Below are positions 1 through 10,682 of a DNA stretch of 40,472 nt, piece after piece; the stretch's first letter is position 1; each line of letters opens with the position of its first letter. The DNA is from Neocallimastix lanati (nom. inval.) (taxonomy: Eukaryota > Neocallimastigomycota > Neocallimastigomycetes > Neocallimastigales > Neocallimastigaceae), in assembly GCA_016946835.1 (NCBI GenBank), contig JACVTC010000351.1:1-40472 (forward strand), in the 5' to 3' direction. A program made the position numbers and the translations under genes. Below the pieces are notes generated by a model. It searched no databases and was not told the origin of the DNA. It saw only the letters and a program-made list of their open reading frames with translations.

Positions 1-171
1 TTTTTTCATACTTATTTGTTCTTCTCGTCTTGTTGCCCAATACTTGTTAGCATTCTTCACATTTTCGCATGCTTCTCTAGTCCATTGATAATGACGAACA
101 AATTTTTCCATTAAAATTTCATCATATGATTTATCTGCATTTTCAATTGTTCTTATGGCTATATCATAAGG

Positions 172-2448
172 CTATTGGTCTTCTCTTCCATATACTAATT
201 CAAAACTAGAATGTCCAGTAGCTGTGTTTTTGGTAGTTCGAAGTGCCCATAGAGCAGAAGGTAAAACTTCATCCCAATCTTGATTTTTCCTTCCTAATAA
301 ACGATGTAATTTTCCAATTTCTTTGTTTCGATTTTCAGTAAGACCATTTGATTCAGGGTGGTAAGTAGCTACAAATTTAACATATACATCATAAAGATCA
401 AGAAAGATTTTAGTCATATCAGAAGTGAATTGGACTCCATTATCAGTAGTAATAACTTGAGGCACACCATGTCTTGCAAAAACGTTTATTAAAAATTTAA
501 TTATATCAGAGGAAGTTATGTTTTCAGTAGGTTCGGCTTCAACCCATTTGTTAAAGTAATCAACAGTTACTATAATATATTGATTATTATTTCTTGTTTT
601 TGGTAACGGTCCTATAATATCTAATCCTAAATGCACAAAGGGACCCTCTACTTTAGTTGGATGGTTTTCGGTTGGTTCTGGATATGGTTGAGGACGATTT
701 AACTGGCATTTTTCACAATTACTAACAATTCTTTTGATATCTTTAATCATATGATTCCAATAAAAGTTTTTCTTAAGTCTTTGATATGTTTTGTAATATC
801 CTTCGTGGCCAATATTATGAGCTTCTAAAATTAATTTAAATTTTTCATTTTCATCCGTTATTAATTTTCTATAATTTCCATTGTCGATAAAGTAATCTTC
901 ACCATCAATAACAGTAAACTTTTCATTAATAAATTCCTTTATAACTTTAGATAATAATTCTTCATTATTTCCATTAGTAATCTTTGTTAATAATATCTTT
1001 CTCTCTTCCTTACTTTTCATTCTTGAAAGAGCATCAGCTAATACATTCTTTTTGCCTGATTCATATTTTATATTAATTCCAAGCATACTAGCGGTTAGAC
1101 ACCATCTTGTTTGAATTGCATTCAAAGGTTCTTTATTCTTAAATAATCCAACTAATGGTTTATGATCTGTGTAAATAGTTGTAGGTAATGGATTTCCTTC
1201 AAAATAAGATTTAAATTTAGTCATACAGTAGAATAAAGCTGTTCCTTCCAAATCTGTGATACCATAATTCTTTTCAGCTTTCTTCAAACTTCTACTTATA
1301 AAGTGTATTGGATGCTCCTTACCGGTTTCTTCTTCTTTTTGTAAAAGATCTCCACCAATTCCATTATAAGAAGCATCAGTTCTAATGATAAAAGGTTTGT
1401 CAAATAACGGAAATTTTAGAATAGGTGAATTGATTAATTTTTCTTTTAGGAGTTCAAAGCTTTCTTGTTGTTCTTTATTCCATTCATATTTAGTATTCTT
1501 TTTCAATAATTTACATAAAGGTGAAGTAATTTGAGCATATTTAGGAATAAAGTCACGATAATATCCTACTGCTCCTAGAAATGATCTTAATTCATGAAGT
1601 GATGAAGGGGCTTCCCACTTCTTAATAGCTGTTATTTTGCTTTCCATGGGACTTAATCCTTTAGTAGTAAGTTTGTGACCTAATACATCAACTTCAGTTT
1701 GAAGAAAATGGCTCTTTTCAATATTAATTTTTAACTTGTTTTCTTTAAATACTTCTAATACTTGCTTAATACGAATTAAATGTTCTTCGATACTTTTTGA
1801 ATAGATCAAAACATCATCAATAAATACGTAAACAAATTCACCAATAAAAGGGAATAAAATTTTATTCATTTCTCTTTGGAAGGTTGAGGGAGCTCCAGTA
1901 AGTCCAAAAGGCATAACCTTAAATTGATAATTTCCAAACTTAGTAGTGAAAGTGGTTACTTCAACGCTTTCTTCATCCATTAAGATTTGGTGAAAACCAG
2001 AAAATAAATCAAGAGTTGTAAATATTTTAGCTCCTCCGAGACTATCAAAAATTTCATCTATATATGGAACTGAATAAGAATCTTTTTCTGTCATATCATT
2101 GACTTTTCGGTAGTCAATGCACAAGCGCCACTTTCCATTGTGTTTTAGAATAAGTACTACTGGAGATGACCATTCTGAACAGGATGGTTCTATCAATCCT
2201 TTCTTAATAAGCTTTGTAAGTTCTTCTTTTAAGATATCTGATTTTAATTTAGTTAACCTATAACTTCTTAATTTTACTGGCTTTGCATTAGCTTTTAAAC
2301 GGATCTTATGTGGTGAAAGTTTAGAAGGAGTTAGTTCTTCTGTTGAAGTGGCAACTATGTCAATCATTTCTTTGAGAATTTTAATAATTTGTTCTTTATA
2401 ATCTTTATTTAAGGTACTTAAAAATTCATCACTCTCAATAAATTCCAT
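172..2448 (-). pseudogene. Ty3/gypsy Pol fragment: RT, RNase H, integrase (element A)
   Basis: This 758-codon open frame is the reverse transcriptase, RNase H and integrase part of an E-family Pol. The RT catalytic motif FIDD lies near residue 210 and the RNase H motif RTDAS near residue 360. The integrase HHCC zinc finger (AHNIGHEG, then CEKC) spans about 541-580, and the D, D, E residues sit near 608 (LGLDIIG), 669 (TTDNG) and 704 (TENRN). Against E the frame ends early: a CAG codon in E at about 25783 is TAG here at 172-174, removing the C-terminal GPF module and tail. The first methionine lies inside the pol reading frame, downstream of the broken protease region. The family assignment is certain; activity is not expected. 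Confidence 0.9.
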
Positions 2449-3798
2449 TGGAGTTAATTCCTTTATAATTTCCTTTTCATTATTCGTTTCTTTAACTTTT
2501 CTAATAGTGCAAATTATACTTTCTTCATCATAATATTGATTATTTATTTTAGCTAATTTTCTTCGTATTCACTTTCTGACAAAAGTTTACATAACTGTTT
2601 AAGGTCGGATGAATAAATAAACAATGATCGATTTGAGTTTTAAAGTTTATTAACATATCATAAAAAGAGTCTTCTTTCTCAATAATTCTAAAGTCCGCAT
2701 TAAATTCATAATTATTAATTTTACTGGTAATCGAACAATAATTCCTTCCGAGTATTCTTCATCTTGTGTTGCTAGTTGGATTCTTCCAACGACTTTTTCC
2801 AACTGTTTCATATTCACCAGGTAATTTATCAAAATACTGCTTAGTACGATGCTTAGGTTACTACAAGAATCAATTAAAAGTTTTCCTAGTACTCCGTCAA
2901 CACTTGCATACAACCATTGCTAAGTCTTCTTCGGCTACTTCTTACTTTTACTTATGTAGCTATGATCATAGTTATTTACTAATAAAGTTTGTACTATTAC
3001 ATTGTCTACACTTCCAATTATTTTAGATTTTTCTAACTTTAAACCTTGAGTTAATTGTGAACGAATTTTCGGACATGCATTCAAGAGTTGACCTATCGTA
3101 ATATTGGATTTAAGATTAATTTAAATCATCCATAATATTGTAAGGTTCTTTATTATTCATCATTTTAATATTCCTTTTTACTAACTGAGTATTTCCATTA
3201 TTAGTTTTCTTTAGTTTTTGTTGAAATTAATTCTTCCAAAGTATTAGTTTTATTTTGTTGATTATCTTTATTCATTTCTAGATCTTTCTATTCCATTATC
3301 GATTACAGGTATATCTTCAGATTCAACTTTTTCCTTTCCTTTTGATGAATAATTGTTGTTTTCTTCTTTACTTTCTCTTACTCTTGTCATATTTCTTAAT
3401 TCCTTTTCTTTTTGTTTTTCTTTGTTAATATTTGGTTGAGTTAAAATTGAAGGAAGTATTTGATTTTATAAACTTTATTTGGTTTATTATGTAGCTCATT
3501 TTCTTTCTTCTTTCTTAAAGCAGGAGTTGCGAAAGGATGTGGATTATCTTTTAAACTTTTATGTACTTTCTTGGAATTATTTTCCTTCTTTTTCGCTGTT
3601 ATTATCATTCATTTTTTTTTATAGCATTTATAATGATATCATCCTCACATTTCAGTTGTGTCACTAAAATCAGATTCTTCTTTGAAGGAATTATTATCAA
3701 TTGGAGTATTCTTGGTAATATAGATTCTTTATGTAAATTATTTAATAAAGCTATTTTTTGTCATTGGGAGTGCTTCTGCTCCCATTTAGAAGTTTAAA
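2449..3798 (-). pseudogene. Broken protease and N-terminal Pol region (element A)
   Basis: This is the counterpart of E 28050-29405. Fragments of the protease remain readable on the minus strand: LIDSCSNLSIV and GRIQLATQDEEYSEGIIVRLPVK, the second with its frame disturbed on both sides. They share no common frame because of many single-base insertions and deletions relative to E (for example near 2556, 2623, 2726, 2787, 2847 and 2909). The D-S-C triad discussed for element E is present here too. No functional protein can be read from this stretch. Confidence 0.85.
3765..3798 (-). promoter_or_regulatory. Relic -1 ribosomal frameshift signal between gag and pol (element A)
   Basis: On the minus strand TTTAAAC (complement of 3792-3798) is followed by TTCTAAA and a hairpin TGGGAG - 8 nt - CTCCCA (3765-3784). 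It is base-for-base the same as the signal in element E at 29372-29405. The surrounding frames are broken, so it is a relic, but its perfect retention shows the signal belongs to the family. Confidence 0.75.
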
Positions 3799-4681
3799 GA
3801 CTTTTTGGAATATATTTCTTTTTTATTTTTTTCCATAATCTTATTTAATTGAAGGCAATAGTATGAGTAATGACCTTCTTCCTTACAGAAGAAGCAAGTT
3901 TTAACGGATAATATTTCTCATTTTCTGGGTTGATTCTTCTATAATATCTTGAGGTTTCGGTTTATTATTTGTTTGACTTGTTTGGAAAGTTTTCGTTTCT
4001 TCTTTTAGGATAAAGTCTTGAAGTAGTACTGTTTTGATTATTTTGATTATGCTGGAATTATTAACATTATAGGTATTAATATTATTGTTCCTTACAGAAA
4101 GTCTATCTACTTTCTCGGCAATTTTGAAAGCTTTATCCATACTTATATCATCTTTAAGGAATAATTTCTTCCAGGCTTCATAATTATTTTGAATAGAATC
4201 AATATAATCTAGTACACCAATGCGCTTTCTTCTCTTTTATCAAGTTTAGTGTACAAAGTTCTATATCTTACATTAAAGTCTTTAATCCTTTCGTTTCTTT
4301 TAATTCGCATTGCACGAAGTTCTTTAAGAAGTAAATTTTGGTCTTCTTTAATACCGTAAAAATTTTCAAGACTTGAAATAATTTTTTCAAGGGAAGGAAA
4401 TTTAATATCATCATCAACATTTTCTTCTTCATCATCTGATGAATCATCACTTTCATCATCACTATCTTCTCCCAAATCTTCAATAACGGGTTGTACTTCA
4501 CCAGAGCTGGTAAGTAAACAAGCATTAAATATTGTTTCTGGATCTGTGATACCTTGTATCTTGATCCAAAGTTTTAATTCAGTAGCCCAGGACTTAATAT
4601 CTAAATTGTCCTTGCTAAGTTTCACAATATCTCTCAATTCTTTTTGAATTCTTTAAAGCTCAAAGTTGTTTCCTTAGACAT
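3786..4681 (-). pseudogene. Broken gag, E family (element A)
   Basis: This matches E gag (29393-30299). The start codon is at 4681-4679 and the reading frame is lost within about 15 codons through base losses. A long readable piece follows at 4209-4637, containing LELKLWIK-like gag helices and a highly acidic Asp/Ser/Glu run. Another readable piece lies at 3901-4140. One T is missing near 4237 compared with E. Around 4190, however, A lacks the extra G that breaks gag in E, so the two copies carry different lesions. The zinc knuckle region near 3860-3900 is visible but out of frame. Confidence 0.85.
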
Positions 4682-4841
4682 TTTGTCTAAATATGAGGTG
4701 ATTAAATACGAATAAATTTGGGAAATCCAACTTTCAAAATATAATTTAATAGGTAATTTAATATCGAATCAATATTTAAAACAATATATTTTAGTAACTT
4801 TTGGAAATAATAATTTTATTTGCTTTCTTTAGTAGATATAA

Positions 4842-4979
4842 GCTCGAAATCCTTATCGACAACTTAGTAGAAATTATAAAGCACGAGGTTCTTTTCGACT
4901 ACTTTATTAAGAATAATTTTAAGTTCGAAATCTTTATCGACAACTTAATAGAATAATTTTAAGTTCGAAATCTTTATCA
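4842..4979 (-). repeat. Leader hairpin repeats, E-family type (element A)
   Basis: Three to four copies of a roughly 40-bp unit with the core AAGTTCGAAATCTTTATCGA occur here, as in the leader of element E (30475-30670). The array stops inside a unit at about 4979, where element B begins. Confidence 0.8.
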
Positions 4980-4980
4980 A

Positions 4981-6090
4981 CATGACGAAGATAAAGTTGT
5001 CTATATTATATCAAGATTATACGGTAATGCTATGAATTGGGCTGCTTCACTCATTGAAAACCATGACCCTTGTCTTAGAAACTACCAGTTCTTCATTAGT
5101 AAAATCAAAGCTTTTTATGGAAATTTTGATGCTACCTTTATTGCTAATCAGAAACTCAGAATCCTTAAGCAAAAACATTTAGGCAAAATCAATAAGTATA
5201 TTATGGAATTTAATAAGTATGCTGATGACTCTTCATGGAATGAACCTGCAAAAATGGATGCTTTCCTAGATGGACTTCATGATCAAATTGCTACCAGAAT
5301 TCTTGAAATGTTTCCAGGACCTCAATCTCTCTTTGAACTTCAAACTATAGCTTCTTGTATTGACTTTAGACTCTCTACCCATAAACAATTCTTTAGATTT
5401 AATAATAATAATAATTTTTCTCAAGAAGATTTCTCATTCAATAATAAACCAAATTCAACCAATTTTTTCAATCCATATTCTAGACGAACTCATGAACCTT
5501 TAACACCTGAAGAAAAAGAAAGAAGAAGAAATGAAAATCTTTGCTTATATTGTGTCTCTTCAGAACATCAAGTCTTAAATTGTCCTTTAAAGAATAAAAC
5601 TACTAATACAAATAATCAATCTTCAAATAATAGTACTCTTTTTTCATATCCTGTATTTAAACCAAAATCTAGACCTAGACTCTCTGATGATACCTCTTTG
5701 AATGTTCCTATTATTGAATTTTCCTTTGAAACTATAAACTCCTCTTGTAAAGCTAAATTACTTCTTGATTCAGGCTCTCAGTTTAACCTTATTGACATTT
5801 ATTTTGTTAAAGAAAATAATATTCCTTTTCATTCCGACTCTTCAATCTCTAAAGTCTCAGGTATCGGTGGAAATCTAACTATTCTTCTCCTATTACATTA
5901 AAATACAAAAATCACATTTGTAAAACAGAATTTTATGTTGTTGATCTTCCTTCTTATTGTGGTATTATTGGTATTGAATGGCTTTCTATTCATAATCCAT
6001 TAATTGATTTTCAAAATAAAGAAATTACTTTCAATTCAAATTATTGTCTTTCAAATTGTTTAACTCTTCCAAATTCTTTCATTGTAAACT
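4981..6090 (+). pseudogene. Gag and protease fragment of an F-like chromovirus (element B)
   Basis: The longest open piece is 5032-5901 (289 codons), but the frame is open from about 4981. It carries the capsid-like Gag helices (MNWAASLIEN, ADDSSWNEPAKMDAF, ATRILEMFPGP). A degraded zinc knuckle follows (CLYCVSSEHQVLNC; the spacing CX2CX4HX4C is kept). The retropepsin motif LLLDSGSQFNLID comes next. A frameshift at about 5890 breaks the protein; the next frame continues with the protease C-terminal part, including VVDLPSYCGIIG (psi-loop IIG). The N-terminal Gag residues, RT, RNase H and integrase are all absent. This is a dead fragment. Confidence 0.85.
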
Positions 6091-6817
6091 CTAATAAAAT
6101 AAATTCTCAAGAAACTCGTAGTCCTTCCTATATTAATACTAATAATTCTAAATTTCATTCAAATAATATAATTCCTTGCAATTCTTTAATTAATGAAAAA
6201 TCTTGTAATCTTACTCATGTTTCTAAATCCTCAAAATCCAATAATTCTTTTATCAAATCTGCTAAAATATCAATATCTGATTCTTTTCATAGTAAAATTA
6301 ATAAATCTTTTAGTACAAACAACCTCACTATTAATAATTATATTCATACTCAAAACTCTAAATCTTTAAATAATAATTCTAATTTTCCGAAGGAGAGGGT
6401 GAACTCCGTTGTTAAACTAAATTCAAATTTTCATGAAAACCTTATTCAAACAAATCAAAATTCAAGATCTTTTAAAAATTTTATTTCAAATAGTCAAAAT
6501 TTTTCTTCCTCTAATCCAAGTAATCAAACAATCAATATTTATTTATTATTTCAAATTAAAAAGAAAAATATAAATCACTTTTTATTTCTTGTAATCCATA
6601 ATTCAAACATTGCAAAAGTTAAGAAAATACATTATCACTTTAAAATTTTTAAATATTATAATTTTCTTTGGTATGAAGATAAACCTCCCGAAAACTACAA
6701 TTCACTACCTTATACTTTTTTCAAATAATCAATAATTTTAATATTAATATATATTACTTTAATTTTTATTAATAATCTAATATTATTATAGTTTAGTTTT
6801 AGTTATAATTTAGTTCA
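6091..6817 (+). other. Low-complexity remnant after protease, with an 18-bp integrase-like island
   Basis: A short open frame (6399-6728, 109 codons) lies here, but its protein (Asn/Lys/Ile-rich) matches no family I recognise and is probably chance or decayed element sequence. Embedded at 6393-6410 is GAGAGGGTGAACTCCGTT. This is identical to 36401-36418 in element F, where it encodes ERVNSV of the integrase catalytic-Glu region. The flanking bases do not match integrase. Positions 6729-6817 are plain AT sequence. Confidence 0.5.
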
Positions 6818-7591
6818 TGTAAAGAGTTCTATCAGAAACAGATTAAAAATAACAAATTTTAACACCAAAATAAAAAAAACACGTAATAAAAATTCGTTTT
6901 TTTTTAAATAAAATAATCTTTATTAATTAAAAAAAATAAATCTCTTTTTTGTTATTAACTATCATATAGTCAATAACTAATACATCGATTTAATTATAGA
7001 AATTTACATGTATTTATATTTTTTCATTATTACATTATAATATATTATTTCTATCTAATTTACATATATTACTATTTATTTATAAACAAAATATTTATTA
7101 ATAATTTTATTAAATAATAATTAACTAAACTAAACAATAATTAATTCAATAAACTTTCAACTTATTTACAATAATAATTAAATTCAATAACAACTCATTT
7201 ATTATATATTTATTATATAAATATTATTAATACTAATGTTTATATATTTACAATTTAAAACTATTTTTATAAACTATTTAAACTAATTTTAACTATTTAA
7301 AACTATTCCGAAATTAATTTTAAAGTATTTTAAACTAACTAAACTAAATTAACTAAATTAACTAAATTAAATAGAATAACTATTTTAAATAAGCTAAATT
7401 AACTAACTTAAATAAATTATTTAGATTTAAGTTATTATCCAAAATTATTTAAATAATAATTTTTCCTTTATGAAAAGTTTACATAAATTTATAATTAATT
7501 TTCATATACGTAAATCATAAATTTATATAATTTTATTACATTAATTAATTATGTAATAATTAATTATTAAAGATTTTATTAAATCTTTACA
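6818..7591 (-). repeat. 3' LTR of element C (774 bp)
   Basis: It starts TGTAAAGAG and ends ATCTTTACA on the plus strand, an 8-bp terminal inverted repeat. The first 390 bp match 12989-13372 with scattered small differences. Inside lies CAATAACTAATAC (6971-6983), the site complementary to the presumed self-primer. Confidence 0.85.
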
Positions 7592-7603
7592 TTCTCGCCC
7601 TTT
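7592..7603 (-). other. Polypurine tract of element C
   Basis: The minus strand reads AAAGGGCGAGAA, directly abutting the 3' LTR (TGTAAAGA). It overlaps the TAA stop codon of pol (7604-7602), so coding and the plus-strand primer share bases. The position and purine content fit the family rule for a PPT. Confidence 0.75.
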
Positions 7604-10600
7604 AAGTTGAGCTCCTGCGAACTATAGAGTTCAATCTCCGGGAAGGAATGTCAATTATAAATGGTTGATATTTATGCCTAATGTATTCTTCATTAAAATC
7701 TTTATCACCATCATCAACCACATTATTTCGTTTATTCCTTTTAGATTTACGAAAGTACTCTTGAATTAGCTGTCTATCGTAAATTTGATCTTCATCGATC
7801 CAAGAATCTTCAACAGAATCTAGGCCTTTCCAAGATACGAGGAAACGATTTTTTCCTCTATATGTCCTCATATCAATAATTCTTTCAGGAATCTTATCTA
7901 TGGTATCGGTAGTTAACTTAATATTCTTTCTTTTCCTATTATTTCTATTAGCAAATTCATTTTCATAATATGGTTCCAGTAAAGATACATGGAAAACAGG
8001 GTGACAACGCATATTACTTGGTAATTTGAGTTCGTAGGCTAATGAACTAACTTTCTTCACAATTTCAAATGGACCAAGCATTTGGTCTGCTAATTTCCTT
8101 TTTACATTCTTAGCTGTATTTCCTTTGAGTAACCAAACTTTTTTACCAACTTCAAAATCTGGCGAGGATGATCTTTTGAAATCGGCATACTTTTTATAAG
8201 TTTCTTTAGCTGACTCTAAATTTTCCTTTAAAAATTTAATATTTTCATTTATATCTTTCACTCTAACATCAGCTCTATGAGGACTATCTGAAGAAGGAAT
8301 TTCTAAACTAAATTTTGGATTAAATCCATAGTTTGCAAAAAATGGTGATTGATTGATTGATTGTTGCAGAGTATTATTATAAGCAAACTCGGCAAAAGGC
8401 AACAAGTCAACCCAATTATTTTGTTTTTCATTTATGAAACAACGGAGATATTGTTCCAATATTCCGTTCACCCTCTCCGTTTGACCATCAGTCTGCGGAT
8501 GGTTAGAGGTGGAAAGAGTCAATTTAATGTTCAATAATTCACAAAGGCGGTTCCAAAATTCAGAAGTAAATTGCGTATCTCTGTCGGAAACAATGGAATC
8601 AGGGAAACCATGCAACCTAAAGATATTACTAATAAAAGAATCAGCAGCAATGGATGCAGTAGAAAGACAACGTAAGGGAATAAAATGAGCCATTTTAGTC
8701 AATCTATCTACAACAGTCATGACAGTGGTCATATCTTTGGATTTCGGTAATTCAACAATAAAATCCATGGAGATGTCTGACCATGGTCTGTCGGGGGTAG
8801 ACAAAGGAGATAAAAGACCGTAGGGTTTATGTCTTGGAACTTTAGCTTTGCAGCAAGTTTCACAGGACTTAACAAACTTTTTAACATCATTACGTAACTT
8901 AGGCCACCAAAAGTTACGATTAATCAAATCAAATGTTTTGCGTACACCGAAATGACCAGCAGTAGCAGAGTCATGGTGTATTTCAAGAACTCTTGTGCGA
9001 AGATTCTGAGGAACATAAATTAAGTTATCAAAAAGTAAGAAACCTTCCTTATCAATTTTACACTTATCAACAAATTTAATAGGTGGATTAACATTACTAT
9101 TATTTAAAATAAAGGATTTAATTTTTATAAAAAGATCATCATTATTTAAAGATTTCAAAATAGAATTAATCAAGGACTCATCACGTAAGTTACGATTAAT
9201 AACACAACAAGAAACATCGCGAGAACAATCAAATAAATGATCACTTCTTCTTGACAGAATATCTGGTTTACCAGATTTTTTACCAGAACGATACACAAGA
9301 TTAAAATCGAAACGAGAAAGAAATTCATACCAACGAATTTGTCGTTGAGAAAGTAGCTCAGGCTTCCTAGGAAAAGTAAGGTTTTTATGATCGGTATAAA
9401 TAGTAAATGGATGGCGAGCACCTTCAAGGTAATGACGCCATTCTTCCAAAGCAACTTTAATTGCAAGAAGCTCTTTATCATAAATGGGGTAATTCAGTTG
9501 AGATTTGGTTAAACTGGTAGAAATAAAAGCAATTGGGTGTAACTGACCATCAAATTCTTGGGAAAGTATAGCTCCAACAGCGAAATTGGAAGCATCAGTT
9601 TCCACAATGAAAGGTTTGTTACTATCAGGATTTCTTAAAATTGGAGCAGAAGTAAAAAGTTCTTTTAATTTATCAAAGGATTTTTGTTGATCAGAACCCC
9701 AGAGAAATGGAACATTTTTCCTGGTAAGTTTATGTAAGGGCCGCGCAATCTTAGCAAAATCCTTGATAAAAATTCTATAATAATTACATAATCCAATAAA
9801 TGATTGTATTTCCTTTACATTAGAAGGAACAGGCCAATCTAGGATAGCTTTAACCTTTTCAGGATCAACTTTCAAACCATCTTTTGATAAAATGTAACCA
9901 AGGAAAGTGGTTTCAGTATCATAGAATTCACATTTCTCTAATTTAATGTACAAGTTATTTTCTAATAATTTTTTAAGCACCTTTTTAACGTGTTCATGAT
10001 GTTCCTCTAAACTATTCGAATAAATTAATATATCATCAATGTAAGAAATAACAAAATCATCTAAGTAATCGCTAAGAACATCATTTATAAATTGCTGGAA
10101 GGTGGCTGGAGCATTTTTTAAGCCAAAAGGCATAACTAAATATTCAAAATGACCATATCTAGTACGAAATGCAGTCTTGTACTCATCACCTTCTTTAATT
10201 CTTACTAAATTATAGGCAGACTTTAAGTCCAACTTGGTAAAATATTTTGCACCTTTAACTCTATCTAATAATTCACATATTAAAGGAAGAGGATAAGAAT
10301 TACGGATGGTTATTTCATTCAATTTTCTATAATCAACACATAATCTCAATGAACCATCTTTCTTTTTAACAAATAATACAGGTGTACCAGCGGGTGACTT
10401 GGATTTCCTAATGAATCCTTTTTCTAAATTTTCTTTTATATACTTTTTTAGTTCATCTCGTTCTGCCTCAGTTAAAGGATATATTGGACCATAAAATAAA
10501 TTTGAATTATCCTTTAATCTTATTTCACAATCATATTCACGATGTGGAGGGAGTACGTTGCAATTTCTTTCATTAAATACTTCTGCGTAATTGTTATAAA

Positions 10601-10682
10601 TAGGAGGTATTCCTATAATTTTTTGATTTAATTTATTCTCAAAATTACTAATTTTTAAACAATTACAGATACAACACAAATT
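7602..10682 (-). pseudogene. Pol of element C: RT, RNase H, integrase, chromodomain
   Basis: The open frame is about 1025 codons. It opens with the pre-RT motif LPPHREYDCEI. The RT catalytic motif YIDD is near residue 214 and the RNase H motif VETDAS near 363. The end of RNase H is marked by GKPDILSRR near 475. The integrase zinc finger (HHDSATAGHFG, CETC) covers 570-610, and the catalytic D, D, E lie near 636 (ISMDFIV), 700 (VSDRDTQF) and 734 (QTERVNG). A GPF module is near 868 and a C-terminal chromodomain near 930-980 (ERIIDMRTYRGKNRFLVSWK). The frame continues directly from gag and is separated from it only by one TAA codon (10685-10683). The in-frame start would be internal, so Pol was made as part of Gag-Pol. 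All catalytic residues are intact. Confidence 0.92.

Larger units (their letters stand above)
1..4979 (-). mobile_element. Element A: decayed Ty3/gypsy copy, E family, truncated by window edge
   Basis: The stretch aligns by eye along its whole length with element E (about 25605-30655) in the same strand and order: pol, protease, gag, then the leader repeats. No LTR is present. The 3' part runs off the left window edge, and the 5' leader stops abruptly near 4980, where unrelated gag sequence begins. Positions 172-2448 are almost identical to E without a single frame break, whereas 2450-4680 carries a one-base insertion or deletion roughly every 50-100 bp. The copy is dead as written. Confidence 0.9.
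4980..6817 (+). mobile_element. Element B: truncated F-like chromovirus remnant
   Basis: Plus-strand sequence is homologous to gag and protease of element F (from about 34270 on). The 5' LTR, leader and first 40 or so Gag codons are missing: the sequence begins inside Gag, directly joined to the leader of element A. Homology to F is good until about 6090 (end of protease). The next 300 bp are low-complexity Asn/Ser-rich coding-like sequence. The segment ends where the LTR of element C begins at 6818. Base composition is far more AT-rich than F, so B is a different and older relative, not a recent copy. Confidence 0.8.

Noticed and set aside
172-174. CAG to TAG changes in A (172-174) and possibly in C (12434-12436) could suggest RIP-like C-to-T mutation.
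   Set aside because: Two sites are far too few, and most differences between copies are indels, not C-to-T changes.
6399-6728. A possible separate host gene of 109 codons.
   Set aside because: The composition is low-complexity, no domain is recognisable, and it lies within the remains of element B between two transposons.
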